Shown: positions 16,754 to 26,328, counted from the first letter of the stretch. The stretch: 64,000 nucleotides of DNA from Caldilineaceae bacterium SB0661_bin_34 (GCA_009841145.1 VXMJ01000073.1:1-64000); one strand, 5' to 3'. Notes: generated by a model from the sequence alone, not told the origin. Translations and numbers: made by a program.

Positions 16754-19594
16754 CTACAGACGGTAGACTTTCATCACTTCATCGCCGAGGTAGTTGATGA
16801 CCTTCACCGCGATGCGGCCAGATTTTGGCTTATCGAAGGGCCGCGAAGTGTCACTGCACAACGTCTCCCAGGCCTCTTCGTTGATCTCGGCCCTCAGTGT
16901 GGTCTTGAGGGCCTTGTACGGATCGTTCTGGCCGAGGAAGTAGGCCTGGCGGACGAAGAAACTCTCCTGGTTGTAGTCGGTATCAATGAACCAACAAGCT
17001 ATGCCCTCTGGGCCGTCGCTACGCACCTCGCCGGTGTTAGGATGGAACACGTCCACACCGTTGACGCGGACTCTGACCTGTCCAGGATCGGCATCGTCGT
17101 CGGAAGCGTCAAGGATGTCGATGTCCGGTTCACCAAAAATTACGAAGAGGTTGCCCTTGCCGGTGTTTTTGAGCTCACCAGCCATGTGTAGATCGGCATT
17201 CATACGCGCCTTGAGGACGGGGATGCGGCCGAGCTTGTTGAACTCGGTAACGTGCGCCTCGTAGTTGAAGGCACAAGCGATGAGCACATCGAAACTCGCT
17301 TCTGCAGCCTCGCGGGCAGCTTCTACGAGATCCGGTCGCGAAACAGTGCCGAACTCGGGACCGATGAAGATCCCGGCTCGCTTCTCTACACCCATGCCGT
17401 TGGAGCGACTTCCGTCCTCGATGTAGCGCCCTTCAGCGCAGATCAGCCTGCCCGGCCACGGAGAGACCGAAGAAAATGCGATATGGTCCTCTTTGCGTGC
17501 CTGCTGCACACCTGCGGTCCGCAGGTGTGCAAGGATCATCGAGCTGAAGTCCTGTGTCTTGCCGTACGCACCCTGTGACTGGGTGATGCCTTCAATGAGC
17601 TCATCATCCTCGTTGATTCCGAGAATGCGATGGGGTGAGAGGTTTTCAACCGTGAACGGTCCGGCAACGCGCACCTTACGGCTGTCTTGGTAAGGTTTAT
17701 CATAGAGGTACTCGAATTCTGCCTTTGCGGCGATCGAAGCATCAATTTCGCGCTGGCGATCGATGCGCTGCTTCCACCACTGCTGGTGCAGCACCTGTGC
17801 TTTGGGAGGCCACCCAGCCTTGGCTTCGCGCGGGATTTCCCACTCCTGCCACGACTCTCCCAACGATGCATTCAAGCGCTCGCGCAGTGGTTCAAGGGTG
17901 CATTGAAACTGCTCCCAGATGATATCAATTTCTGAATTATTCGAGATATGGCGGAGTTGGATGTGGGGCACGCGCTCGTAGACAAAACCCTGGCGAATAT
18001 CGCCGTACGACACAGTGTCGGAAACTTCGGCGCGCGCCACCTCCGCCTCTTTCTTCTTCCCTTCGTAGCTGTCAGAAAGTAAGTAGTAGGGGTAGCGAGC
18101 ACCCATGATCCGCGCTCGTGCAAGGGCAAGGGCAACCCTTGAAGTGTCGATTGTAATCCAGCGTCTGCCCCACTGCTCCGCGACGTAGGCAGTTGTTCCA
18201 GAACCACAGGTTGGATCCAAAACAAGATCGCCGGGATCAGTGGTCATGAGTAAGCAGCGTTGTATCACCGATGCTGCTGTTTGAACGACATAGCTTTTAT
18301 TGGCCGCAGCGAATGTATCGATCCATACATCAGTGATGACTTCACTGGGCGCATCGTCGAAGAAGTAGCGCCATCTTAGGCTGGTTTTTAGTGGATGGAG
18401 TCGATCAGCGAACTGAAGTCGACGCATGCCGACCTTGTTCGTCTTCCAACTCTTGCCCCGGGGATGAGAGTAGGTCCTCCCTTGGATGGTAACATCGAAC
18501 ATGCATGAGGGCGTATATCCTGAGGAGCCGAGGTTTTGTGCAGACAAGAAACGAATGTGCTTGTCGGTCGCGAACTGGTTTGCTTGTGCCCGGGAGACGA
18601 TGTGGCCGTTTCCCACGAGTGCGAGTGAAAACTCCGGATGAGCGTCAATATTCTTCGGAACGCGCAGCCGTCTAAACTTCATCGCGTCAGGGTTCCGCGC
18701 GTACCATAGAAGGAAGTCGGTTGTACGGGCGAGATCTGAGATTCCAAGAGGGCTCTTAACGCGGAAGGTAATCTGAGCAACGAAAGCTTCCTCACCGAAG
18801 ACTTCGTCTAGGACCACTCGGACACGATGGACGTTCTGATCCCCAATCTGCACGAACACAGAGCCAGAGTCGGCCAGCAGATCGCGAGCAACCTCGAGAC
18901 GGTCGCGGAGATACGAGAGGTAGGAGTGGATGCCGTTGCGCCAAGTGTCGCGGAACGCCTTCACCTGCTCCGGCTCACGCGTGATGTGATCCGGTCGACC
19001 GTCGCGCACGTCGCGGCTCGTTGTGGACCACTGGAAGTTGGAATTGAATTTGATGCCGTATGGTGGGTCGATGTAGATGCACTGTACCTTGCCGCGCAAG
19101 CCCTCGCGCTCCGCCAACGAAGCCATCACCTGCAAACTATCACCGAGGATCATGCGGTTTGACCAATTGGCGTCGTGCTCGTAGAAGTCGGTACGGTCAG
19201 CGCCTTCGGGTAGCCCATTGAAGTCGGCAAACAGGTCGTACTGCAAACCTTCGACGGACGCGGTTTGGTTGGCCTCGATGCGATTGCTGCGCTGCATCAG
19301 ATCATCGATGAGTACCTTGGGGTGGACCTTTTCCTGGATGTAGAACGGCGGTGCCTGCACGACAAGGTCGGAGAGATCTCGTTCGTCCTTACCCCGCCAG
19401 ACAAGCTGTGGGTCGAGGTCGCGGTTGCGACGAGCGTATGCTACCTTGATGGGGCCACGGTCGTTGTCGGCCATCATGGAACTGTACTCAACTGTAGGGA
19501 TGTTAGGCCGTTTCGCATTGTCATGAACTATCGTCTCGACCTGTTTCGGACGATTTTGTTTACGGGGTATGGGTGACATCTTGCCTCTTGGCAT
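16754..19594 (-). CDS. Type III-like site-specific DNA methyltransferase (Mod)
   Basis: A 946-aa adenine-N6 DNA methyltransferase of beta-class motif order: catalytic DPPYG at residues 176-180 comes before the AdoMet-binding DPTCGSGT (460-467). The central region between them would hold target recognition. A long C-terminal extension ends in FVRQAYFLGQNDPYKALKTT and GRIAVKVINYLGDEV, the block duplicated as a pseudogene at 1726-1996. It should protect host DNA from the helicase/nuclease at 7797-10907. The start overlaps the end of a small upstream ORF by 35 bases, and the PLD-like nuclease gene follows, so the three form one operon. ATG at 19594; ATG at 19579 is an alternative. Confidence 0.85.
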   Translation of the reverse strand: MPRGKMSPIPRKQNRPKQVETIVHDNAKRPNIPTVEYSSMMADNDRGPIKVAYARRNRDLDPQLVWRGKDERDLSDLVVQAPPFYIQEKVHPKVLIDDLMQRSNRIEANQTASVEGLQYDLFADFNGLPEGADRTDFYEHDANWSNRMILGDSLQVMASLAEREGLRGKVQCIYIDPPYGIKFNSNFQWSTTSRDVRDGRPDHITREPEQVKAFRDTWRNGIHSYLSYLRDRLEVARDLLADSGSVFVQIGDQNVHRVRVVLDEVFGEEAFVAQITFRVKSPLGISDLARTTDFLLWYARNPDAMKFRRLRVPKNIDAHPEFSLALVGNGHIVSRAQANQFATDKHIRFLSAQNLGSSGYTPSCMFDVTIQGRTYSHPRGKSWKTNKVGMRRLQFADRLHPLKTSLRWRYFFDDAPSEVITDVWIDTFAAANKSYVVQTAASVIQRCLLMTTDPGDLVLDPTCGSGTTAYVAEQWGRRWITIDTSRVALALARARIMGARYPYYLLSDSYEGKKKEAEVARAEVSDTVSYGDIRQGFVYERVPHIQLRHISNNSEIDIIWEQFQCTLEPLRERLNASLGESWQEWEIPREAKAGWPPKAQVLHQQWWKQRIDRQREIDASIAAKAEFEYLYDKPYQDSRKVRVAGPFTVENLSPHRILGINEDDELIEGITQSQGAYGKTQDFSSMILAHLRTAGVQQARKEDHIAFSSVSPWPGRLICAEGRYIEDGSRSNGMGVEKRAGIFIGPEFGTVSRPDLVEAAREAAEASFDVLIACAFNYEAHVTEFNKLGRIPVLKARMNADLHMAGELKNTGKGNLFVIFGEPDIDILDASDDDADPGQVRVRVNGVDVFHPNTGEVRSDGPEGIACWFIDTDYNQESFFVRQAYFLGQNDPYKALKTTLRAEINEEAWETLCSDTSRPFDKPKSGRIAVKVINYLGDEVMKVYRL

Positions 19595-19823
19595 TGAGCT
19601 TGTACTCGAAACATCGGCTGAACAGATTCTCGAAGCACTTCAGCACGTCAGAACACCTTTTCCTCCAGCCGCGCTTACCACGTATTGAGACGAGGATGTT
19701 GATTTTGCTGTCCAACTTTGTTTTGACGCGGGCGGTGTAGCCGAACAGCGTTGGATCGACGGTGCCGAAGCTTTGGGTGACACCAATTTTTGCTCGCACA
19801 GAAGACACTTTGCTCCTACTCAT
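19560..19823 (-). CDS. Small basic protein upstream of the methylase
   Basis: An 87-aa ORF starting MSRSKVSSVRAKIG from ATG 19823, rich in Lys/Arg, with SKINILVSIRGKRGWRKRCS in the middle and a cysteine-containing helix DVLKCFENLFSRCFEYKL. It overlaps the methylase start by 35 bases, the arrangement of a coupled operon leader gene. I do not recognise the family. The basic character would fit DNA binding, for example a controller protein, but this is inference. Its ribosome-binding site is weak, so a chance ORF remains possible. Confidence 0.45.
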   Translation of the reverse strand: MSRSKVSSVRAKIGVTQSFGTVDPTLFGYTARVKTKLDSKINILVSIRGKRGWRKRCSDVLKCFENLFSRCFEYKLNAKRQDVTHTP

Positions 19824-20140
19824 CGCCTGTTCAACAATCCTGAACCTCTGGATGTGCCTTTGTACTGCCTCTATCCTGCCACGGTTGGGCCGGTACCCGC
19901 GGTAGTTTCGGGGACTGTTGCAATCAGCTTGGGACTTGGTTGTGGTTATTAGCGGGGACACCGGGAGTCCAAACCCTTTGCGCACCACCAAACCAAAATC
20001 CATGCGCATTGAAACAATGCGGAAACGAAACGGCAGACTGCTAGCAGCGGAGCGGGGGACCCTAGCCCTGTGTATCCGCGCGGCACCGAATTGCTTTGGA
20101 CAAGAATAGCCAGGGACACCTCTGTAGTCTAGTCGTCGGG
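19824..20140. other. Intergenic, nothing recognised
   Basis: About 320 bases between the phytanoyl-CoA dioxygenase stop and the small ORF upstream of the methylase. No gene, RNA or strong hairpin is seen. It should contain the promoter of the methylase operon. Confidence 0.35.
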
Positions 20141-20938
20141 TTAGTCCCTGAACAGCCCCGGATCCCCGTGGATGACCGGGCAGATGTCCAGGTTGTCGAT
20201 GTGCCGGGTCAGCCCCTCGCGGCCGCCGTCGGCTGGACGGGAACCTTCGCTGCGCATGTGAATGGCCAGGCTGCGACGCGGCCGGCCGGACTGGTTGGGC
20301 CCCGAACCGTGGAACACCAGGTGGTGATGGGTGCTGACACCGCCGGGTGGCAGAAGGGCCGAGACTTCCTCCCACTGCTGGCCTTCCGGTACGGTGATCA
20401 TGTCCCGGGTCGCTTCGAAGTCCGTGGCCTGGAAGGTACCCTCGCCAGTGAAGCCCCAGTGGTGGGAACCGCGCACGAACTGCATGGGGCCGGACGCCTC
20501 GTCCACATCGGACAGGGCCACCCAGGCCGTGAAGAGGTTGGATTCATTGGACCAGATGCGCCAGAAGTAGCGATCCTGATGCCAGCCGATGACCGGAGCG
20601 GAGGTGGCGGTTGCCGACGGCTTGTAGAGCAACTGCGTCCACCACACCTGGATCGCTTCCGAACCCGTGACTTCGGCTACATGGGCTCCCAACCCGCAAT
20701 CGGACACCAGGTCCCGGATGCCCCGCGAGGCCATCTGCGGCATCTCGATCTTGCACAAGGCGTTGGGATCGTCGCCGGGCTTCCACTGGGACTCCTCCGG
20801 CGCCCGACCAGTGTCATAGTGACCCTCCCGGATCTGGTCCATGCCCTGCACGGCCGCGGCGACGGTGTCCGCCGACAGGACCGGCCCGGGCTCCAGCTGG
20901 AAACCGTCGGCCTGGTAGGTTGCATGGCGGTCGTTCAT
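20141..20938 (-). CDS. Phytanoyl-CoA dioxygenase (PhyH) family protein
   Basis: A 265-aa Fe(II)/2-oxoglutarate-dependent oxygenase. The metal triad is visible as WHQDRYFW (HxD) and the distal histidine in HHHLVFHGSGPN, followed by RRSLAIHMRSEG, whose arginine would bind 2-oxoglutarate. The long insert and overall size suit bacterial PhyH proteins that hydroxylate unknown small molecules. The ATG at 20938 is preferred over an upstream TTG. It follows the MalG-type permease by 57 bases on the same strand, so it is probably co-transcribed and may act on the imported compound. A decayed 3' copy lies at 4833-5090. Confidence 0.85.
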   Translation of the reverse strand: MNDRHATYQADGFQLEPGPVLSADTVAAAVQGMDQIREGHYDTGRAPEESQWKPGDDPNALCKIEMPQMASRGIRDLVSDCGLGAHVAEVTGSEAIQVWWTQLLYKPSATATSAPVIGWHQDRYFWRIWSNESNLFTAWVALSDVDEASGPMQFVRGSHHWGFTGEGTFQATDFEATRDMITVPEGQQWEEVSALLPPGGVSTHHHLVFHGSGPNQSGRPRRSLAIHMRSEGSRPADGGREGLTRHIDNLDICPVIHGDPGLFRD

Positions 20939-20995
20939 GGGTGCCTGGAGTTCGTAGTGTGAATTGGATTGATACAAACGGCGGCTGGGACCGTA

Positions 20996-21886
20996 TCAGC
21001 CCTTGAGGCCGCTCATCGTGATGCCGGTCACGAAGTGTTTCTGGGCGAAGAAGAACAGCAGGATCACGGGGGCCACCATCATTGTGGAGGCAGCCATCAA
21101 CAGGCCCCACTCCCCTCCGTAGGCATCCGTAAACACTTGCAAGCCCAGCGACAGCACGTACTGCTTCTTGTTGCTGAGGTAGATGAGAGGCCCCATGTAC
21201 TCGTTCCAGCTGGCCATGAAGGCGAAGATGGTCACCGTGGCCAGTACCGGCTTGGCCAAGGGCAAAACGATGCCGGTGAAGGTGCGCAGACGGCTGGAGC
21301 CGTCAATGAACGCCGCGTCCTCCAGTTCGCGGGGAATGGTCAGGAAGAACTGGCGCAGCAGGAAGACGAAGAAGGCGCTGCCCATCAGGTAGGGGATCAC
21401 GAGCGGCTTGAAGCCTCCCACCCAGCGCAGCTTGGCGAAGAGGATGTAGGTCGGGATCATCGTGACGAAGGCCGGCACCATCATCGTGGAGAGCAGGACG
21501 ATGAAGATGGCGTTCTTGCCGGGTGCCCGCAGTCGGGCAAAGGCGTAGGCTGCCAGTGAGGAGGTGAAGACTGCACCGAAGATCGCCGGCAGCACCAGAA
21601 AGAGGGTGTTGACGAAGTAGAGGTGCATCGGCGCGTAGTGGAAGACCTCGGGATAGTTCGCCCATAGGACCGGATTCGGAATCAACTCGGGCGGGAACAA
21701 TGCGATCTGCCGCAGGGCCTTGAGCGACGTGGATACCATGAAGACCAGCGGGATCACGAAGAAGACCACGCCCGGCAGCAGGATCACGTGCCGGAAGACG
21801 GCCATGAGGCCGGACCGCCTGCGCAGCGGCCGCGGCTGCGCCGCAGCTACGGCGGGGGCCGGTTGGACCCGGGTGTCGGTGGCCAT
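20996..21886 (-). CDS. Carbohydrate ABC permease, MalG type
   Basis: A 296-aa inner-membrane permease with six predicted helices. A cytoplasmic N-terminus precedes FRHVILLPGVVFFVIPLVFM, and the ATPase-contacting EAA loop is LEDAAFIDGSSRLRTFTGIV followed by LPLAKP. It starts 9 bases after the partner permease stops, so the two are co-translated. Together with the binding proteins upstream it forms a CUT1-type sugar importer. No ATPase gene is nearby; such systems commonly share an MsmK/UgpC-like ATPase encoded elsewhere. Confidence 0.9.
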   Translation of the reverse strand: MATDTRVQPAPAVAAAQPRPLRRRSGLMAVFRHVILLPGVVFFVIPLVFMVSTSLKALRQIALFPPELIPNPVLWANYPEVFHYAPMHLYFVNTLFLVLPAIFGAVFTSSLAAYAFARLRAPGKNAIFIVLLSTMMVPAFVTMIPTYILFAKLRWVGGFKPLVIPYLMGSAFFVFLLRQFFLTIPRELEDAAFIDGSSRLRTFTGIVLPLAKPVLATVTIFAFMASWNEYMGPLIYLSNKKQYVLSLGLQVFTDAYGGEWGLLMAASTMMVAPVILLFFFAQKHFVTGITMSGLKG

Positions 21887-21895
21887 GGTTCCGAA

Positions 21896-22837
21896 CTATT
21901 CCATTTCCACTTCGGAGTAGACCCATCTGCCGGCCAGGCGCACATTGGCAAGAGTCAACACCAGGATGATCAGGAACAGGATCAGGGAGAGGGCCGAGGC
22001 ATAGCCCATCCGGAAGAAGACAAAGGCGTTCCGGTACACGTAGATTAGGTAGACAAGCGTGGAGTTGAGGGGTCCGCCCATGCCGTCGGTCAGGACAAAG
22101 ACCACGGAAAAGACCTGGAACGTGCCGATGATGCCCATCACCAGCGTGAAGAAGATGGTCGGCGTCATCAGCGGGATGGTCACGTGCACCAGTCGGCGCA
22201 GCCAGGAGGCACCGTCGATGGAGGCTGCTTCGTAGAGGGTGTCCGGAATATCCTGCAGGCCGGCCAGGTAGATGATCATCGTGCCGCCCGAGGCCCAGAC
22301 CATGAGCATGATGATGGATGGTTTGGACCAGGTGGTTGAGGCCAGCCAAGTGGGGCCCTTGATGCCGAACAGGTCAAGGAAGCCGTTGACCAGGCCCCAT
22401 TGGGGCTGCAGCAGGTAGAGCCAGAGGGCGGCGGAGGCCACCGCGGGCACGATCGAGGGGATGAAGTAGCCGGTCCGGTAGGCCGCCATGCCCCTGACCT
22501 TCTGGTTGAGCAGCAGCGCAATCAGGAAGGAGACCACCATGCCCAGCGGCACAGCCATCAGCACGATGTAGACCGTGTTCCCCAGGGAGATGCGGAAGAG
22601 GGGATCGGCAATCAGATCCCGGAAGTTTTTCAGTCCCACCCACTTGGCGGGCAGGATGATGTCGTACTGGGTGAAGCCCAGCGCCAGCGAGGCCAGGATT
22701 GGCCCCAGGATGAAGGCCAGGAACCCCAGGGTCCAGGGCGCGATGAAAAGGTAGAACGAAAGTGCTTCCCGTCCCCTCAGCGACTTCCAGAAGCCGCGGG
22801 CCGTCGGAGTGGACAGGGTAGGGGTGGTTGCAGCCAC
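21896..22837 (-). CDS. Carbohydrate ABC permease, MalF/UgpA type
   Basis: A 313-aa permease with six helices (first: FYLFIAPWTLGFLAFILGP) and the EAA loop YEAASIDGASWLRRLVHVTI followed by PLM. I choose GTG 22837, which has AGGA nearby, because the paralogous fragment at 24548-24766 aligns from this point. The frame is open up to an upstream start at 22900. It lies between the binding protein and the MalG-type permease in a four-gene import operon. A tandem duplication left a truncated copy of its first ~75 codons upstream. Confidence 0.88.
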   Translation of the reverse strand: MAATTPTLSTPTARGFWKSLRGREALSFYLFIAPWTLGFLAFILGPILASLALGFTQYDIILPAKWVGLKNFRDLIADPLFRISLGNTVYIVLMAVPLGMVVSFLIALLLNQKVRGMAAYRTGYFIPSIVPAVASAALWLYLLQPQWGLVNGFLDLFGIKGPTWLASTTWSKPSIIMLMVWASGGTMIIYLAGLQDIPDTLYEAASIDGASWLRRLVHVTIPLMTPTIFFTLVMGIIGTFQVFSVVFVLTDGMGGPLNSTLVYLIYVYRNAFVFFRMGYASALSLILFLIILVLTLANVRLAGRWVYSEVEME

Positions 22838-22934
22838 GGACAGGGTTCCTATGAAGAGGCCGGCAACTTGCGGCCGAACCCGGCCCCGGCACAGGGGCAA
22901 CCGCCGGCTGCCCCTGTGTAGAGCCTATATTGCA

Positions 22935-24362
22935 TCACGCGTTGTCGATGCTTTCCCAAGCCTGGTCGGTGGCTTCCTGCACCAGGGTCTTGCAATTGAG
23001 CATCGCCTCTTCCGGCGTCATCTGCTTGGAGAGGGCGTTGCGAGCGGCGTTGTCCATCTCTACCCAGTACTGGAGGGCGGCGAGGCCCATCACGCTGCCA
23101 CAGCCGTGGGTCCAGTTGCGCAGGGCGTCCAGGGACAGGGCCCAGGTGGAATTCTCGATTTCGCCCAGTTCAGGTAGGTAGGTTTTTTCCAAATGCTCGA
23201 GTGCTGGTAGGTAGCAAGCAAGCCGTGGCCAGAATTTCGGATCGCCTTCCAACTGCTCCCGTTCCCAGGTGCGCTTGGCTTCAGCTACATCAGCTGTGGC
23301 CAAGGCATCCCAGCCCGGAGTGCCGGTGAACCAACGCATGACTTGGAAGGCTTCCTCGGGATGCTCGGATCCAGGAGCCATGATGATGGAGAATCCGCAT
23401 GACCAAGTGCTTTTCATACCGCCAGCTGGAATTGGCGCTGGTGCTGTCCCGTAGTCCACACCCGGTGAGCGCAGCAGATCGCCGACGTGCCAGCTGCCCG
23501 TGGCCGACATTGAGGTCTTGCCGGCCACAAACGGCAGGCCCAGTCCGGCCGACTGGAGGCCCTGCTGGAAGGAGTTGGCCGACTCGAAGTCGCCTACATA
23601 GTTGTCGTAGAAGTCGACCAACCACTGAAGCGTGTCAATCCAAATCTGGTCGTCGCACAGAACCGTGCGTTTGTCATCACTGAGGGAGGGAGCGCCGGCC
23701 TGAAAAGCCCACAACCACATCCAGGAGTTGCCATAGAGGTAAGGTACAAAGCCGTAGCGAACCACCTCATCTCCATCGCGGATATTCAGCTTATCCGTGT
23801 ATTCCTCAAGTTCCGCCCATGTGGTCGGTGGCTGATCGGGGTCCAGACCTACCTCCGCAAAGTGGTCACGGTTCCAATAGAGGAAGCGGACATCTGTGTC
23901 CCAGGGCAGACCGTAGATCTTGCCTTCCCACACGGTTTCGTTGAGTTGCACCGGCGTGTAGTCGTCCCGGTTCAGGTCGGAGGCGTCGAATTGGTCGGTC
24001 ACGTCATAGTAGAGGCCCTTGGCGGCGAACTGCAGGAACGTGTGGCGGCCCTGCAGGGCTGTGTCTGGCCCAGTGCCAGCCGCAACTGCTGTGAGGTATT
24101 TTTGATCGCCGAATACGATATCTCCGATTTCGGTCGGATTAACCTTCAGGTTGGGGTAGGTATCTGGAATGGCTTCCCAAATGGATTCCCAGATCGGGCC
24201 GGAGAAACCCCAGTGGTTCAGTTCGATGGTTTCCATCATGGGCTCGCCCTCGCCGGCTGCCGGAGCGACCTCGGGCGCGACGCAGGCGGCGGCGACCAGG
24301 GAGGCCGCGGCCGTGCCGGACAGGGCCAGGAAGTTGCGACGGGACAACGCGCGTGTGGACAT
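22935..24362 (-). CDS. Sugar ABC substrate-binding lipoprotein, copy B
   Basis: A 475-aa family 1 extracellular solute-binding protein. The N-terminus has a Tat-type SRRNFLALSG followed by a lipobox-like AAACVAP, so it should be exported folded and lipid-anchored. The start ATG 24362 is the inner of two starts and aligns with copy A. The body is nearly the same as copy A (24861-26288), with about one residue in ten changed and many third-position changes towards A/T. It lies directly upstream of the two permeases. This copy is the one adjacent to functional permease genes and is probably the main binding protein. Confidence 0.9.
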   Translation of the reverse strand: MSTRALSRRNFLALSGTAAASLVAAACVAPEVAPAAGEGEPMMETIELNHWGFSGPIWESIWEAIPDTYPNLKVNPTEIGDIVFGDQKYLTAVAAGTGPDTALQGRHTFLQFAAKGLYYDVTDQFDASDLNRDDYTPVQLNETVWEGKIYGLPWDTDVRFLYWNRDHFAEVGLDPDQPPTTWAELEEYTDKLNIRDGDEVVRYGFVPYLYGNSWMWLWAFQAGAPSLSDDKRTVLCDDQIWIDTLQWLVDFYDNYVGDFESANSFQQGLQSAGLGLPFVAGKTSMSATGSWHVGDLLRSPGVDYGTAPAPIPAGGMKSTWSCGFSIIMAPGSEHPEEAFQVMRWFTGTPGWDALATADVAEAKRTWEREQLEGDPKFWPRLACYLPALEHLEKTYLPELGEIENSTWALSLDALRNWTHGCGSVMGLAALQYWVEMDNAARNALSKQMTPEEAMLNCKTLVQEATDQAWESIDNA

Positions 24363-24402
24363 GGCCAGACTCCTCATCGGGTCATGTGGTGTACAAGGTT
24401 CA

Positions 24403-24421
24403 GGTTGGGCTCTGCCCAACC
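24403..24421 (-). promoter_or_regulatory. Leader hairpin of binding protein copy B
   Basis: GGTTGGGC (24403-24410) pairs with GCCCAACC (24414-24421) around a TCT loop, about 40 bases upstream of the copy B start. The equivalent leader of copy A (26329-26347) has GGTCGGG/CCCGACC: a T-to-C change on one arm is matched by A-to-G on the other. The paired change suggests that the stem, or its dyad symmetry as an operator, is selected. Confidence 0.6.
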
Positions 24422-24547
24422 ACGAGGGATTGCCCCGTATTGTGCCATGTTGAAGGCATGGACCCGACCGGACAACCGGCGGGATGGCACCGCCGGGATC
24501 GGACCCGCTCCATAATCGATGCTCTCCCCACTTCCGTATCCCCAGAT

Positions 24548-24766
24548 CCCGGGAATTTTCCAGTCCCACCCACTTGGCAGGCAGGATGATGTCGTACCGG
24601 GTGAAGCCCAGCACCAGCGAGGCCACGATTGGCCCCAGGATGAAGGCCAGAACCCTCAGGGTCCAGGGCGCGATGAGGAAGTAGAAGGAGAGCGCTTCCC
24701 ATCCCTCCGGGACTTCCAGAAGCCGTGGGTTTCCGCGGCGGACAGCGCGGGAGTGGTGGCGGCCAC
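24548..24766 (-). pseudogene. Duplicated N-terminal fragment of the MalF-type permease
   Basis: The minus strand repeats the first ~75 codons of the permease at 21896-22837, including ASLVLGFTRYDIILPAKWVG (intact: ASLALGFTQYDIILPAKWVG). It breaks off at ~24548 and contains frame disturbances. It lies between the two binding-protein genes exactly where a tandem duplication of [binding protein + permease start] would leave it, and the junction region then runs into the leader of copy B. Confidence 0.85.
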
Positions 24767-24860
24767 GGACGGGGTACCTGCGGGTGTGCCGGTTCCTTGC
24801 GGCCGACCGGACCCGGCCGGGGGCGGACGAGCGCCGCCCCCGCGCCGGATTCGTCAGACG

Positions 24861-26288
24861 TTACGCGTTGTCGATGGCTTCCCAAGCCTGGTCGGTGGCT
24901 TCCTGCACCAGGGTCTTGCAGTTGAGCATCGCCTCTTCCGGCGTCATCTGCTTGGAGAGGGCGTTGCGGGCGGCATTGTCCATCTCCACCCAGTACTGGA
25001 GGGCGGCCACACCCATGACGCTGCCGCAGCCGTGGGTCCAGTTGCGCAGGGCGTCTAAGGACAGGGTCCAGGTGGAATTCTCAATCTCGCCCAGTTCGGG
25101 CAGGTACTTCTGCTCCATGGCCTCCAGGGCCGGCAGGTAGCAGGCCAGGCGCGGCCAGAATTTCGGCTCGCCTTCCAGCTGCTCCCGCTCCCAGGTGCGC
25201 TTGGTTTCGGCCACGTCGGCCGCGGCCAGCGCATCCCAGCCGGGCGTGCCCGTGAACCAGCGCATGAGTTGGAACGCTTCGTCGGGATGCTCGGAGCCGG
25301 GGGCCATAACGATGGAGAAGCCGCAGGACCAGGTGCTCTTCATGCCGCCGGGGGGAATCGGCATCGGCGCCGTTCCGTAGTCCACGCCGGGCGAGCGCAG
25401 CAGATCGCGGACGTGCCAGTCTCCCGTGGCCGACATCGAGGTCTTGCCGGCCACGAAGGGCAGGCCCAGTCCGGCCGACCGGATGCCCTGCTGGAAGGAA
25501 TTGGCCAGTTCGAAGTCGCCCACGTAGTTGTCGTAGAAGTTCACCATCCACTGGAGCGTGTCGATCCAGCGCTGGTCGTCGCAAAGGATGGTGCGCTTGT
25601 CGTCGCTGAGGGAGGGAGCGCCGGCCAGGAAGCCGTACAGCCACATCCAGGAGTTGCCGTAGAGGTAGGGCACGAAGCCGTAGCGCACCACTTCGTCGCC
25701 GTCGCGGATGTTGAGCTTGTCCGCGTACTCCTCAAGCTCCGCCCAGGTGGTCGGCGGCTGTTCCGGATCCAGTCCCACTTCGGCGAAGTGATCCTTGTTC
25801 CAGTAGAGGTAGCGAACGTCCGTGCCCCAGGGCAGGCCGTACATCTTGCCTTCCCACACGGTCTCGTTGAGCTGCACCGGCGTGTAGTCGTCCCGGTTCA
25901 GGTCGGAGGCGTCGAACCGTTCGGTCACGTCCTGGTAGAGGCCCTTGGCGGCAAACTGCAGGAACGTGTGGCGGTTCTGCATGGCGGTATCCGGACCGGT
26001 GCCGGCCGCAACCGCTGTGGTGAACTTCTGATCTCCGAAGACGATGTCGCCGATTTCGGTCGGGTTCACGGTCATATTGGGGTAGGTGTCGGGAACGGCA
26101 TCCCAAATCGTTTCCCAGATCGGGCCGGAGAAGCCCCAGTGATTCAGTTCGATGGTCTCCATCATGGGCTCGCCCTCGCCGGCCGCCGGAGCGCCCTCGG
26201 GCGCGACGCAGGCGGCGGCGACCAGGGAGGCCGCGGCCGTGCCGGACAGGACCAGGAAATTGCGACGGGACAACGCGCGTGTGGACAT
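24861..26288 (-). CDS. Sugar ABC substrate-binding lipoprotein, copy A
   Basis: A 475-aa family 1 solute-binding protein with Tat-type signal SRRNFLVLSG and AAACVAP lipobox region. The start ATG 26288 has GAGGAG 8-10 bases upstream. Shared landmarks with copy B include GIRSAGLGLPFVAGKTSMSA and the tail ATDQAWEAIDNA. It is followed only by a truncated permease, so it would feed the same transporter as copy B or bind a related sugar. Third positions are more GC-rich than in copy B, closer to the genome's style, so copy A may be the less drifted one. Confidence 0.9.
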   Translation of the reverse strand: MSTRALSRRNFLVLSGTAAASLVAAACVAPEGAPAAGEGEPMMETIELNHWGFSGPIWETIWDAVPDTYPNMTVNPTEIGDIVFGDQKFTTAVAAGTGPDTAMQNRHTFLQFAAKGLYQDVTERFDASDLNRDDYTPVQLNETVWEGKMYGLPWGTDVRYLYWNKDHFAEVGLDPEQPPTTWAELEEYADKLNIRDGDEVVRYGFVPYLYGNSWMWLYGFLAGAPSLSDDKRTILCDDQRWIDTLQWMVNFYDNYVGDFELANSFQQGIRSAGLGLPFVAGKTSMSATGDWHVRDLLRSPGVDYGTAPMPIPPGGMKSTWSCGFSIVMAPGSEHPDEAFQLMRWFTGTPGWDALAAADVAETKRTWEREQLEGEPKFWPRLACYLPALEAMEQKYLPELGEIENSTWTLSLDALRNWTHGCGSVMGVAALQYWVEMDNAARNALSKQMTPEEAMLNCKTLVQEATDQAWEAIDNA

Positions 26289-26328
26289 GGACAGACTCCT
26301 CATCGGGTCATTTGGTATACAAGGTTCG

